Below are positions 25,497 through 38,255 of a stretch of DNA of 64,000 nucleotides, piece by piece. The translations under genes were made by a program, and so were the position numbers. This DNA is from Moringa oleifera. Lineage: Eukaryota > Streptophyta > Magnoliopsida > Brassicales > Moringaceae. The DNA is taken from assembly GCA_021397835.1 (NCBI GenBank), contig JAJFZO010000659.1:2046501-2110500 (forward strand), in the 5' to 3' direction. The stretch's first letter is position 1; each line of letters begins with the position of its first letter. The notes under the pieces were generated by a model. The model saw only the letters and a program-made list of their open reading frames with translations, ran no database searches and was not told the DNA's origin.

Positions 25497-28155
25497 AGTG
25501 TCAGCTTGGCCCAAAAGAGATGAAGAAAGACTCGAGTAGTTAGGCCTAACTAATATAGGCAGTTTAAATAATAATACGAAGAAATGTAGCTAATAAGGAG
25601 GATTAAGAAGAAATTAAACGTAAGCACATTAAAAGAAGAAAGAGGCAGGAATAAGCAAGCTAAATGAAGATACTGGCATGGTGATGCTTATAAGAAACTG
25701 AAAAGGCTCGTATTCAATGCTATAAAATAAGTTATTATAACATTGAAAATTGTCAAATGGAAAAAATTGTGATAGTTTTTAAAACATTGTTATATTTAAT
25801 ATTATAAATATTTTATGATTGTTTTAAAAATTAATATAATTTTACTTCAATTATCATAAAATTATGATGATTAAGAATTATTGTAAACAAACCGTCATAA
25901 AGTTTTATCGTTTCTTAATCATCATAAACTTATAACAATTTTTAAGTCATTATTAAAAGACCTAACATTTTATGATGGTTTATAAGGCTCACAAAATTTG
26001 AATGGTTTTTAAAAACAATTATCTTAATATAATAACAAAACAGTTAAAAATCATCATAAAATTTGAAGCAAATTTTAAAAAATTATTAACTTTTTAAATT
26101 TAATTTTCATTGTTTATTGGTATTTAATTATACATCATATGAATAAATTAAGTAACAAAAAATATATTTGTAATTAAAACAATCACTGTTATACATAATC
26201 CATTAAATATCATTATAAAACTCATAATAATTATTTTTTTTAAAAAAATATTGATTAAAACTATATCATCGATCCATAATTGAGAATAATATATTATTTT
26301 CTTTTGGATATTATTGAAAACTAATTTCACGACTTCAACCAACCAAATACATTTTATATGAAAACAAATTAAACACTCAACAATATCACCAATTTAAGTC
26401 ATATAACTATCATGGGGAAAAAAAAACATGTAATTAAAGAACCCTATAAGAAGAAACTACTTGCACATGATAATGCAAACTTCATAATGTAGAATTACAA
26501 CCTTGAAAATCTAGTAAAATTTTGTACATCCAAATATAATAATATGGTACCATTTAGGGGCGACCACGGTTTCGTTCAAACCAATGAATCGAATCGTAAC
26601 TGAAACCATTTTAAGTATGGTTTGATTGTGGTTCATATAAATTTTAAACTGAATTTAAAATCGACAATTCAAAATCGATAGTTTTAGTATATAAAATAAT
26701 TTAATTTAAAATTTTTATAAAAATAATTTTAAAATATATAAAATAATTTAATTTTAAAAATATATTTTTAATGAAAAAAATGATCACTACATTTTTATTA
26801 AAACATTTTATTTAAAAATTTTAATTTAAATATAAAATACTCTTATTAAAGAGAAACAAATTCTTTGAACCGACTTTGAACCGAACTTGAACCTTAACTG
26901 AATTTGTACCTAACTTAAATTGAACTTAAACTGAGCTTGAACCTGAATCATTTGTGAACCAAAACCTAAACTGCTTTTGAAACAAACCTTAACCTTAATC
27001 GAAATTTAATGGTTCAAGTTCCGGTTCGTTCTAACCATGAACCTTGAATCGACGGTTGGGAATTGAAACAGAATCAAACCCTAACTGTGGCCACCCCTAG
27101 TACCATCACTTCAACATGAATACTGGATCATCATATACTGAAATATACCCATTTAGATCATATAACCTAGATTTGTTTTGCTCAAATGACAATGCATCAC
27201 AAATGATTTTATCAAAAAGTTACTAACCATGCACATACATGAGTAATAGGGAAAGAGACTTCCATCAATAAATTATGGTGATAATTCATGGATTGATGTA
27301 GGTAATGTTTACAAGAACCAAGATACAAAGCACTTACAAATGATTTTTGTAAGGGAAATACCAATTCTTGTTTAAATAAGCCACAATCACGCTATTGGGT
27401 AAGAAATATGAACCCATTAAGCTAAGCCTGCGAAAGACTAGTGGGAATCAAAATCCACAAAATAGATATCAGACACATTCTCATACATGGCCCATAAAAG
27501 ATTTGCACAATGCATACCACATGTTAATCTAAGAGGGTAACAGTAAAATGCAGAAAATCTTAGCTCTCTAAATAAGAAATTTTCTCGAACATTAAAAAAG
27601 ATGGAAAAAAAGTGACGATCATAATAATTAGATAAATAAAAAAAATAAGTATTTAACTAACCACCAAAACTATCCATATAAATTGAAAGAGAGAAAGGAG
27701 CTAGATAGATAATTTTATGATCAACACAAGTAGCCTACTTAAAACCATAATTCAAAAGCAAGAGCAAAATCATGCCATATTTTACAAACTTTCGTGACAT
27801 AGATTGATATGATGTGATAACCATCTTTTCATTCATGTCATAAAATGATAAGGACTATGCAGTGTTCGATTCCTAAAAAATATCATGTTGGTTGATTTTA
27901 AGGACATCTCTAAAGAGATGCTAAAACATCAAGTTAGTGCTTAAAATTTCAGAATTTCACTTTATTTAAAGTTGTTTTTTTGTCTTATTGATCAAGATTA
28001 ATTTGAAAATTTAGCTTATTCTTCCCTTTTAGGGGAGTTCGGTAGCATTGCTAGGTTGGTTATTGATTTTCCTTCAATATTTCCATTCCTCTTTATGTAG
28101 GAAATGATAGGTCAAAAATGCTGCTTGTAACGAATTTAGTATGTGCCTTTCAATT
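25497..28155. repeat. Repeat family R2, copy B, interrupted by a MITE
   Basis: Second, longer copy of the 21797-23581 repeat in the same orientation. It is longer partly because of the 546 bp insertion at 26554-27099, and partly through extra AT-rich inverted motifs at 25730-26100 (for example TCATAAAATTATGATGATTA and its complement). The two copies differ at many positions, so they are old. No coding frame is seen. Confidence 0.65.
26554..27099. mobile_element. hAT-like MITE (non-autonomous), ~546 bp
   Basis: Terminal inverted repeats are TAGGGGCGACCACGGTT on the left and the complement of AACTGTGGCCACCCCTA on the right. The target duplication is GTACCAT (26547-26553 and 27100-27106). Copy A of the host repeat shows the empty site. 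The interior has many 'gaaccg/gaacct'-type words and no reading frame. TAGGGG ends with a ~7-8 bp duplication fit hAT-derived MITEs. Confidence 0.85.
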
Positions 28156-28639
28156 ACAACATTATATGTTGCTGGTGCTTTGACAATCCAAAATATGGTC
28201 ATTATGGTAACTTTTCCCTTCAAAAGTTGTTAAAAGAGTATCGAAAGGTCTCAGAAAATCTTTTAGCATTCTAAGTCTTAAGAATATCTGATAATACGTC
28301 ACATCAATAGAGCTTCCATAACTATTAGCATTCTTCTGACATCATAGTTGACAGTTGTCACAGTGACGAGTAGAGCATTATCATAAGGAGTCAAAACATC
28401 TTATAGGTTTGTTTCTAAGAAAACAATTATTTCTTTAGAATGAAGCTTCTTTGTTTCTAGCCTTTCTTCCCATTGTTTTCTAACATATACCTTCCTTTTG
28501 GCAGTAGTTTCTCCACCAGATGTTGTACCACTAACTACTACATTTATCACTTTCCTTTTGTTTTTTAATAGCTCCAAACTAATGAGCTAGTTAAATGGAT
28601 GAAGTTGTTGTTGTTCCTTCTTTTGGCTAGGTTTAACTT

Positions 28640-29420
28640 CTAGTTCATGGAAAATGAAACTTCCTTCGCATTTCTTTTCCAGTATTTCTTTCAAGGGGGA
28701 ACTTTAACCTCCTTGTTTTTCCTACTTTCATTCTACTTTTATCCACACAACGAGAAAGATGTTCATGTGGATAAGATGCTCTATCTTTTCTTTCAAATAT
28801 TGAAAATCTTCTGTATCATGTTTGTGATCATTATGAAATTTGCAAAATTTCATTTGATCACAACAACTTGGATCTGCCAACATTCGAGGCGATTTTCTAA
28901 CCTTTAGATCATCTTGTATGATTGTCAAAATGTGCTTTCTAGATATAATCAATAAAGTATACTTCTTTTCACCTTCTTCATTATCTTTCATTTGGTACCT
29001 TAAAAGCGTGGGCAGCTTCTACGACATTTTTTAGTTACCATGATTATTCCTTGGTTTAGGTTTGTGCAACTACTCCTTCATATAATCATAATAGCTCCTA
29101 CATACTCTTTTTATCTTCTCCTTCATCAATTTATTTGTTTACTTTAATCGAAAGAGCATTCATGTTTACTAGCAGCTTGTTGCTTAATCAATCATGGAAT
29201 GAATAGCCCAACAAACCTTCCTTAACAAGTGAAACAACTACCATTTGCTCTAACTCCTTCATTGGTAAGGTAACCTCAATAAATCTCCTCATGTAGTCTT
29301 TCACGAAGTCTCTTAACTTTTGTTTGACTCAGAATAAATTGGATAAATCTTTTTTTTTTTCAACATGCTGCTTACGGACGTGACTAAAAGAGAGTTGTCT
29401 AAGATATTCAAAACTATTTG
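28640..29420 (-). mobile_element. Decayed Ty3/gypsy gag relic
   Basis: On the minus strand, LRDFVKDYMRRFIEVTL with MKELEQMVVVSLVKEGL (around 29200-29320) matches the second half of a gypsy gag domain. Near 28780-28980, KYTLLIISRKHILTIIQDD and CKFHNDHKHDTEDFQYLKEK match the typical CxFHxDHGHDTE(D/E) module after gag. Intervening stops and shifts indicate a dead copy. It may be the same family as the pol relic at 54440-56350. Confidence 0.75.
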
Positions 29421-29689
29421 TTGTTTTCGATTTTAAAGAAGGATACTATGAATGGCTTATCTTGATCAAAGTGATAAAAAATAACTTACACAACTGTGGA
29501 TCGATCATCTCTTCGATAGCCATCATGATCAAAAAAATCTCTTGACAATTTTAAAGGTATAAATAAGTGATCTTTAGCTACGTGACAATTGAGTTGGTAG
29601 TGTGAATACATCTTGGTGCTCCTAAAACTTAAGATGAATAAGGTTACTACTCTGTTTTGTTTGTTCATCTTTTTTTTTTTTTAGGAGGA

Positions 29690-30228
29690 TGAGTTAGAGG
29701 ATTTTTTTAGGGATAAAACTGTTTTTGGATATTTAAAGACAATTAATTAAGATTAAAATTATGAATGAGAAAAAATTATTTCATAAATGAGTTAGATTAT
29801 GAAAAATTTTATAAATCCTAACTTTTAATTAATTACTTGTACTAAACATGAGAAGCATCTTCGCGTATTATATATGTTCAACGTAAAAGTTATTTTCCAA
29901 TAGAAAACACATAAAAGAAAAGTTCAAATTAACTTCCAAAAAGGGTGTGAAAGATACAAAAAAAGGGGAATGAAATTGGTGGGATAAACTAACAAAATCA
30001 CTTGGGTGTAAAGTTTGACAGAGTTTTTCTGAAAAATAGTCTGATATTTGCCATGAAATTCGAAACTTTTTTATAAGATTTCTTAGCTTCTAAAGTTGGG
30101 TTATGCAAAATGTGACGTGAGAAAATGAAGATATTTTGTTTAAAGTATATATATTAGTTTATTTTTATTTTATATTTTAACATATTAATTAAATTAATTA
30201 TACATAATTTTTTTTAATTTTATTCTGT
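29690..30228. other. AT-rich intergenic DNA, left flank of the tandem duplication
   Basis: No reading frame or element is recognised. The sequence left of 30228 has no counterpart left of 40103, which marks the duplication edge. Confidence 0.6.
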
Positions 30229-30898
30229 TTAAATTTTACATCGATGATTTTAAAATAATTATTTAAATTGAGATCTTATATCATGAATTTTGATTTAAAA
30301 ATTTTTATATATAAAAAAAATTTAACTTATCAATATAAATAAATTTTAAAATTTTTTAACTCTCAAAATATATTATTTTTTAATTTTATATCATTAAAAA
30401 TATAAATATTCATAAAAAATAATATGTGGACACTTTTAATTTTATTAAAACTAAATTTTAATTTAAACTAAATCAAAAAAATGAAACATACAATTAATAC
30501 AATTAATACATACAAATTTAAATTAAAAAAATGAATTTAATTATACTTTATTTTCATATTCTACGTAACACTTTAAAAATTTTGTCTGCAAGCTGAAACA
30601 TTATACTAGCCTACCTGAATGTGCATCATGAAGGAAATGGTGTTATTTGCAGAAAATTATCAATTATATAAAATAAATAAACCAAATTTACATGAGACAA
30701 GTTCTGACATCATCAAGAATATGGGTAGGACTGTCCTAATTTGCAGTAAGAATAAGGAACCTGCTCTGGATTATTTTGTTGACAACAGATGATAAACAAG
30801 CAATTCAAGAGGGGAAGAGATGCTTATTGACCGGGAAAACAGAAGCCGGAAGCTAAAACTAATTACTGGTGAATCTTTAACTTTGGACCGATGGAGTT

Positions 30899-33800
30899 TC
30901 AGCAATCTGCAAGTGCAATAAGCTGATCCACCACATTTGGATCTGCAAGTGTGCTGGTGTCTCCCAACTCATCTAATTGCTTGGCTGCAATTTTCCTCAG
31001 AATCCTTCGCATTATCTTTCCGCTTCTGGTTTTTGGAAGGCCAGGTGCCCAATGGATTTTGTCAGGTGCAGCAAATGCTCCAATCTACAACGTCAGACCA
31101 ACCATAAAAAGCTTCAGCAAAATGGTCGTTCTCATTAGACATCCATTAGGAGTCAACTTGCTCAATTTCATCATTACAAGTTTGAGTCCCAATTCTTTTC
31201 TTAATTTTTTTCTCTCCTACCTATAGCTTGTAATTAAAAAAAAAAAATTATAGGTATGAGCATTTGCAGAACCCAAACAAAGCTGCTGAACAGTCTTTGA
31301 AAATGCAACAGAAGCATTGTAAAGCCATGCTAGCATGTAATACTGCAAAGTTACCAAGGAAGCCCTCAAAACCTGGTCAAATTCCAAGAATAAACTGACA
31401 TGTTGAAATAAGAATAAAGAACTATGTCATGCGAGAGACAAGGCACCAAGCCATCTGTTATCAACAAGCAACTAAATGAACTGGGTAGAAAATTATTGAA
31501 AGCATGGATAACTCTCTCTGAGATGCTTAAGTATTCTATGGTGAAGAACCTCAGGATCAATATTGCAAAGAAGATGTCTGCTTACTGAATAAAGTTTGCT
31601 GTTTGCATAGAGAGACAGCCAGCACACACCTGATTTCGCACAGTGACTATAAGGCTCTTCCGAAGTTCTTCACTGCAAGGAACACCCTCCACAACAGTAA
31701 CAAATGCATAAATGCCCTGTCCTTTTACCTAACAGCAACAAAATATGAAAGTAGGTTCAGATATACTAGCCAAAACCATACACCTCTCTCTTTCTATATC
31801 AGTGTACACACAGACAACGCACACGCATATGCATATATGTACACAAATATAAATGGTACCTCATGCTCAACACCAACCACAGCAGCCTCTGCACATTGGG
31901 GATGAGATACTAGAGCAGATTCCACTTCTGCTGTGCCAATACGATGGCCACTGCACATCATTAAGAAAATATCTAACGAAGTCACTGGAGAAGAATTGCA
32001 TAGTACTTCCTATAAATTAAAAACGTTGGGAAATTGACATTCGGATGTGAGGTCATATTGTAATAATCTTAACTTCAATACTTGAATTTTACTTCACATG
32101 CTTGTCCAAATATGAAATACTTAGCAGCATAATATCCTTATAAACCATTTACCTAACATTGATAACATCATCAACTCTTCCCGTAAGCCAGAGGTAACCA
32201 TCCTTGTCCCTGAAATGGAGCCATGAGAATCTTAGACAATATAAAGTCCATTTAGCCTGCCTTCCAGGTAATAACATGACAGGTTAACAGTAAACAACAA
32301 TCCCTGACAAAATTTTAGTTATGTAAGTGCAGATGGACAAATCACAATTTAATATCAGTAATAAATGAAAAGAGTTTGTAGATTTTGTACAGTTCCTATC
32401 TTCGAGTTAAATACAATTATACAGGGTAATACCACCCTGGTGCTTTTCTGAATAGAATACCATTTCGTTTTCTCCCTCCCTCTCCCTCCATCTATTTATC
32501 TATTTCTACACACACACAGACAAGGAGGATACATCAGGAATAACTAACCCGCTGCAGCCACTGCAGCCATTGCCATTGCACTAGCAAAACAGGAAATTGC
32601 TTAAAGTACACAAACTTTGATTATCACTATAAAGAGTTTGGAATGCAACACACACAGAGTAAACACCAGGAATAACTAACCTGCTGCAGCCATCACCACT
32701 GAAGTAAAATCCAGGGAATGGCTTAAAGTATGTGGTCTCATATCTTTCATGATCACCGTAAAGAGTTCGGAATGCCCCAGGCCATGAGCTTTTCACGCAC
32801 AGATAACCACTGCACTCACCTTCAATTTCAACGCCCTTTTCATCCACTATGACAGGCTACAGTTACACAAGGAGCAAGCAATTGGAGGAAGTAAAAGATT
32901 AATTAAATGAATAGCAGGTTGAGTGTCTGGTAGCATCTAACATAGGTTTGCATCACCAACCTGAACTCCAAAGAAAGGAAAAGTAGCAGAACCAGGCTTC
33001 TGGGGCCATGCACCTGGTAATGGGGTTATCTGCCAGGTAGATGTGGTGATTAGAGCCTTACCATGTGAACGGACATTTTTCCTAGGAATTTAGCAACAAA
33101 TAAGAAAAGAAAATACCATAAATCCACCAGTTTCAGTTTGCCACCAAGTGTCGGATATGGGGCATCTGGAATCCCCGACTACGTTGAAAAACCACCTACA
33201 AGAAATAGGAACCATTAGAAAATTTTTTCTCCTTTGAAATACATTTAAACAATTAGCCAAAGAAAAAATTTAGTTGCGAACCTCCAGGCGCTTGGATTAA
33301 TAGGCTCACCTACACTACCAAGGACCCGTAGAGATTTACGAGAGTATCGGGTAACATACTGCATAATCAATAATAGTTGCCATCAATATGCTATGCATGA
33401 GAAGTAATTTCATAACTTCTGTGTGTGTGTATGTGCGCCATACACACCTAAATAGATAATAATTACATGGATAATGCCAGAATCAGAAAAAAAGAAAAGA
33501 AAAGTGGAATGCTTTCAATGTCAGATACAAAGATTTGTCCTTCAATCTCCATCAGACCTAAATTAGGCTGAAGGATTTGCTTTTAAAAAAAAAAAAAAAA
33601 TGCTGCCCAAGACCACGTGGTTTAAGCTATGACGAATTACAAGCCTAGCCATTTATGAGGTCTACTCATATAACTCAGGGGAGACATCATCTAATGGTCA
33701 TCTATTCTCATTGAACACAATTTTTGGGGGATATCTCCCCTGCATATGAAAAGGATTAGATTCCCTGCAAATAACAAGGATTATAGTATATCTTGCCTCA

Positions 33801-36800
33801 TCACCATCACGCATTAGAGACCGCACCAATGTTGGAGCCGTGTAGAATATTGACACCTTGTATTTATCAACAATATCCCAACAACGTCCGGAATCAGGAT
33901 AATTTGGAGCCTGCCAACATGTCCGTATGTCATTGTTAATGAAAGCACTTAAATTGAATAAGATAAAACTCAAACCAACCCAATTGGAAATGAAGCAAAT
34001 TATCATGTTTCCTTACCATGAATAATATTCTTAAATGTTAAGCTAGTAAAGGTCAGTAATTAATTGCATTTTCCACTCTGTAGCTTCTATCTTATTCATC
34101 TACTTTAATAAAATTTAAAACACTCCTGTGATAACTTCTGCAGAATGATCTTCCTTCATATTGCATATAAAAAATTTTGGTAGGTAGTCTTTGATTATAG
34201 TGTGGGTCAAAATTTCATCAACCCTCAATCCCGGTCTATATAAATCAAAATGCTGGCTTGGGATGGCAAGAATCTCCCTCAAAAATATATCAGATCTTCC
34301 CTACCAAATCAGATATTACTTCTGTATCCACAGTGATTTTCTGTTGTTGATTTCTAACAGTTCATATTGATTACATAACATATTATTTGACTAAATCAAT
34401 TCACAAAATGTGTTACATACAAATATGGATATTCATTCCTTGTAATCTTTTCTACTTGTTAGTTTAAATTTGGCACAATGATTTTCCCTTCTTTTTTTTT
34501 TGGGTGGTTTCCAAGTGCCCAAATTCTAATTATTTTTTACCATATATATATATATATATATATTTTTTTTTTTTTTGAGAAGACCCAAATTCTAATTATG
34601 GAATGAAATGAATGACCTAAAACGCTTTCACCAGTATACAAAATCTCAGTCCCCATCTAAATTTGTAAAGAATTATCTACTTTAGAAATATTCAAAAGAT
34701 TACCCCTTCAAAAATAACAACAGATGCTCCATTTAGCATGGGTCCATAAGTGACATAGCTGTGCCCAGTAATCCAACCACAGTCAGCTGTACACCTAAAA
34801 TTAGGAAATGTCTGAGGTTAAAAATACATATCAAAAGACCATTAAATTACAATGTAAGGATAAAGAAAATAGCAGAAGTTGACTGTGAATGGATACCAGT
34901 AAACATCCGATGGTTTGTAGTCAAATGCGTACTTGAACGTTGTTGCGGTGTAAACCATGTATCCTCCGGTTGTATGGAGAACACCCTTTCAAAGATTTAT
35001 ATTTGAACATGAAATATTAACAGAGATATAGTTAGAACCTTAAGTTGTAAGGACCATACATACCTTTGGCTTTCCAGTGCTCCCACTAGTATAGAGCAGA
35101 AAAAGAGGATCTTCCGCATCAACCCACTCCACTGCACAAGCTGTCGGATATTTTGGAACAACATCCTGGAAGATATTCCATAATATTAAAAGATATCCAT
35201 TGTACTTCAAAATAGTACTAACATGCAAACTACCATCCCATAAAGAGATTGATGCAAGGATAACGGATAAAGTGAGAAAACAAGCATTCTACGTGAGTAC
35301 TTGTTTAGCATAGTCACTGACCTGCCACCATATGTCTCTTCCATCCTGCCATTTGGTGCTTTCTCTCTTCATAGCTGACTGATTTTCATAGGTTAAGCAT
35401 ACATCTAGTCAAAAGAACAAGAAGAGATGCCATTTCTGGAGTTAGGTAATTGCCAACTACAAGGATCAATACAGCACTTAGGTTCCTTCATCTCGTGCAG
35501 CAATTCAAGAAGGCCAGATGGATTCAAGAGAAGAAGAAGCAATCAAACCCATACTTTAGGGCTCAGCATAGTGGTTAAGGTTATTTTTACCTTAGCCGCA
35601 CAAAGCACCATGACATGCAGAGTGGAACATGATTCTTGAAACCACTTACCCAAGGAGGAGGAACAATCACTGTAGGTTTATATGATGATTGTTCATTACA
35701 AGTTAAAAAAACTGGCAAGGTAGCTAAAACTCTTGCAATTCTGACCTCGTTTATAGTTTCATCGTTCACACAAGAATTTTGGTTATCAGATCATTTACAC
35801 AAGATTATGATGTCATTTGAAAGAATAGATTACGTAAAATGATACAATTCAACCTCAACCCATTTGAATGCAGCAGACATGCAGGGCCCAAGCATTGGCG
35901 TGTAATTGAATCACAGGAGCTAGAAAGCAATGATATCCTAAGACTGGAAGTTCTTGTTGCTGTAATCGATCAAGTAAACATGACCATGGCACATAAAATT
36001 AGATACAATGTTTTTCTTTTTTACAAGAAAGTTATTTTCATCAAATTAATAGATCATGCATCAAAAGAATAGCAACAGATGAGGAGTTTTCAAATTTTGT
36101 CTTAGCTATCGAGGGCATTACAGTTTCGCAAACTTTTTCTTCAAAACAAGCAGGCTGTCAACAATTTTTCTGGTACAAAAAGTACAACATAGCAATTCAA
36201 GAATTGAAAATCAAGATCAGAAGAACGCAATCTATGGATTGCCAACAGTTTATCAGAGCAATAGGCTTCCACAATTTGGATCAATGAACTTAGAGAACAG
36301 ATTGCTAAAGTAGTACCAAAACGGTTGTAACTCTAGCCAACCTGTGAATGGTGATCACAATCTTTTGGCAGAACCTAGTTCTAGGCGTAGGACCTTAGGC
36401 TATCAGAATAAATGGTAAAAGAAGGAACTTGCAACAACGATGCATCGGACCAAAGAGTGAGAGAAAGAAAATCACAAGGAAATTTTGTAGTTAAAATTTG
36501 CTTTCTCGTAGAGAGAGCAATTCTAAGTGAAAATGAGGAAGATAATCATGATTGAAGATCAAAGCACACAGTAATTACTAACCTACAGATATTCCATTTC
36601 TTGCAGATTCAATGAGACCAGCATCAACAATGTCTTTGAGGTGGATGAGCTTAGGACCTCTTTTAACAGCATTACAAGTTATGACAACCTTCGGTTTGCA
36701 GTCCATGATTCTTTGTGCAAGAGATTCAGCAGAGAATCCAGCAAATACAACCTGAAGGGATGGAAATTGCAAAGAACATTGTGGAATGAAAAGTATAATT

Positions 36801-38255
36801 TAATAAAAGGTAAATTGTGGGAGGAATGTGAGGTATAATGCTGTGTAAATACCGAGTGAACAGCACCAATTCGAGCACAAGCGAGCATAGCAATAGGAAG
36901 TTCCATTATCATGGGCAAATAAACCACAACAGCATCCCCTTTTTTAACACCAATGTCTTTCAAGTAGTTTGCAAGCTGCACGTGATACACAAACTCAGCA
37001 CCATATCGACTAAAATGTTTCGCTTCTATGTTGAAGTTTGAGAGATTTTGAGAAAATTTGGGACCTGGCAAACTTTATGGAGCAGCTGGGAGTAAGTTAA
37101 AGTGGCATCACTACCAGGCTCATTGCCTTCCCAGTACAAGGCAACTTTGTCAGCAAGGCCATTTTCGATGTTTCTGTCCAAGCAGTTGTAGCATATGTTG
37201 GTGACACCACCCTTGAACCACTATTTGGAAACAAAGTTAAATGGCTATACAGATAGTCGATAACTTACTATGACAAACAGGAAGATAAAAGATCTACTAC
37301 CCTGAAAGGGGGAAAAAATAAGAAGACAATGAGATAAAAAGAAAAAAAAGGGAAAGCATTTCTTAAAAGGGCAGATCAGGGTACCTCAATGTGGATGGTG
37401 CCTTTCCTAATGTCCAGATTCTCAGAGTAGACTTGTTCTCCCCATTTATGCTTCCAGTAGAACTGAGATGCAATATCCGACCAAAATCCAGCGGGATCTT
37501 CAATGGACCTTTTATAGATCTCTGCGTACTGATTTCCCAAACAGTAATCATATCATTCACAGAAGAAGATAATTTTCAATTTCTTTTTCTATCTGTTTGA
37601 ACATATCATATGCTGCAACTCTTCTTTCCTTTTCTTTTCTTTCCTCTTAGAAAATTGGAGTTACAGCAATTGCGTACAAACAAAACCACTGACTACCTCT
37701 CTTACTCCCTCTCACTACCACTACAATTGTAGTGCTAATGCTATCACTATTGCTGATACTACTGCAACTGATAATAAGAACAATCATAACAACGGTTAGT
37801 AAAGCATGAAGGAAAAGCGAAAGCACAGAGAAGGAGAGTGAAACCTTTTGGGGAGAAGGAACCAGAGCCTGCCTAGAGAAGTCTTCGCTGGGGAAGACGA
37901 GATCATTCTCCTCAGAGGCAAGAGCCTCACCCAATATGACGGCGTTCAAATGGGAGATCTTACCGGCACCGGACGGCAGACAGGTCATCGATTCCACATG
38001 CCTCAACTGATTGCATGTCTTGATATTGATGCCAGTAGATGCCATCCGAAGGTGAAGATCGTTTCGACTGCTACGAAATGGAAAGGATAGAGAAGGCGTT
38101 CGCTTTGAGATGACCCGTGACTGTTTGACTTGCGACGATTTATATCTGAATGCGACCACTTGAGCGTCGTGAGCTGCTAGGACACCAATACTATTAGATT
38201 TCTTATAAGACTGCAGCTGCTGAGGCCGTGCCTGAGGCCGAGGGAGCATCATCAT
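30899..38255 (-). CDS. ACS: Acetyl-CoA synthetase A, plastid-targeted (18 exons)
   Basis: AMP-forming acetate-CoA ligase (acetate + ATP + CoA to acetyl-CoA), plastidial in plants. Exons, minus strand 5'-3': 38255-37845, 37528-37385, 37220-37065, 36975-36853, 36751-36583, 35404-35322, 35165-35064, 34985-34897, 34794-34704, 33910-33797, 33358-33282, 33195-33117, 33029-32961, 32856-32681, 32209-32153, 31950-31860, 31728-31630, 31084-30899. Total 2316 nt, 771 aa; every junction keeps frame. Seen: a Ser/Arg-rich basic leader (residues 1 to ~70), P-loop [11 protein letters not shown] (387-397), GEP (511-513), [22 protein letters not shown], and acetylatable Lys733 in TRSGKIMRR. The ATG at 38255 heads three Mets; Met71 at 38045 is an alternative start. 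Intron 10 has a GC donor. Arabidopsis ACS is ~743 aa. Function is confident, plastid import inferred. Confidence 0.93.
32531..32648 (-). pseudogene. Relic duplicate of the 3' part of ACS-A exon 14, inside intron 14
   Basis: The sequence from CAGGAATAACTAACCCGCTGCAGCC (starting 32535) to GAGTTTGGAATGC repeats, in the same order and about 121-132 bp away, the exon-14 donor region at 32667-32778 (CAGGAATAACTAACCTG..., GCTTAAAGTA, AAAGAGTTCGGAATGC). It is a decayed tandem copy of an exon end plus donor, now intronic. The same relic is in unit 2, so it predates the gene duplication. Confidence 0.8.
34543..34576. repeat. AT microsatellite plus poly(T)
   Basis: A (TA)n run followed by T(15) in ACS-A intron 9. 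Unit 2 has a shorter form with ATGT interruptions at the matching place (44427-44457). Confidence 0.85.

Noticed and set aside
37848..38090. Plus-strand 80-codon frame opposite ACS-A exon 1 (and its copy at 48175-48435)
   Set aside because: Antisense shadow of the conserved ACS coding exon.
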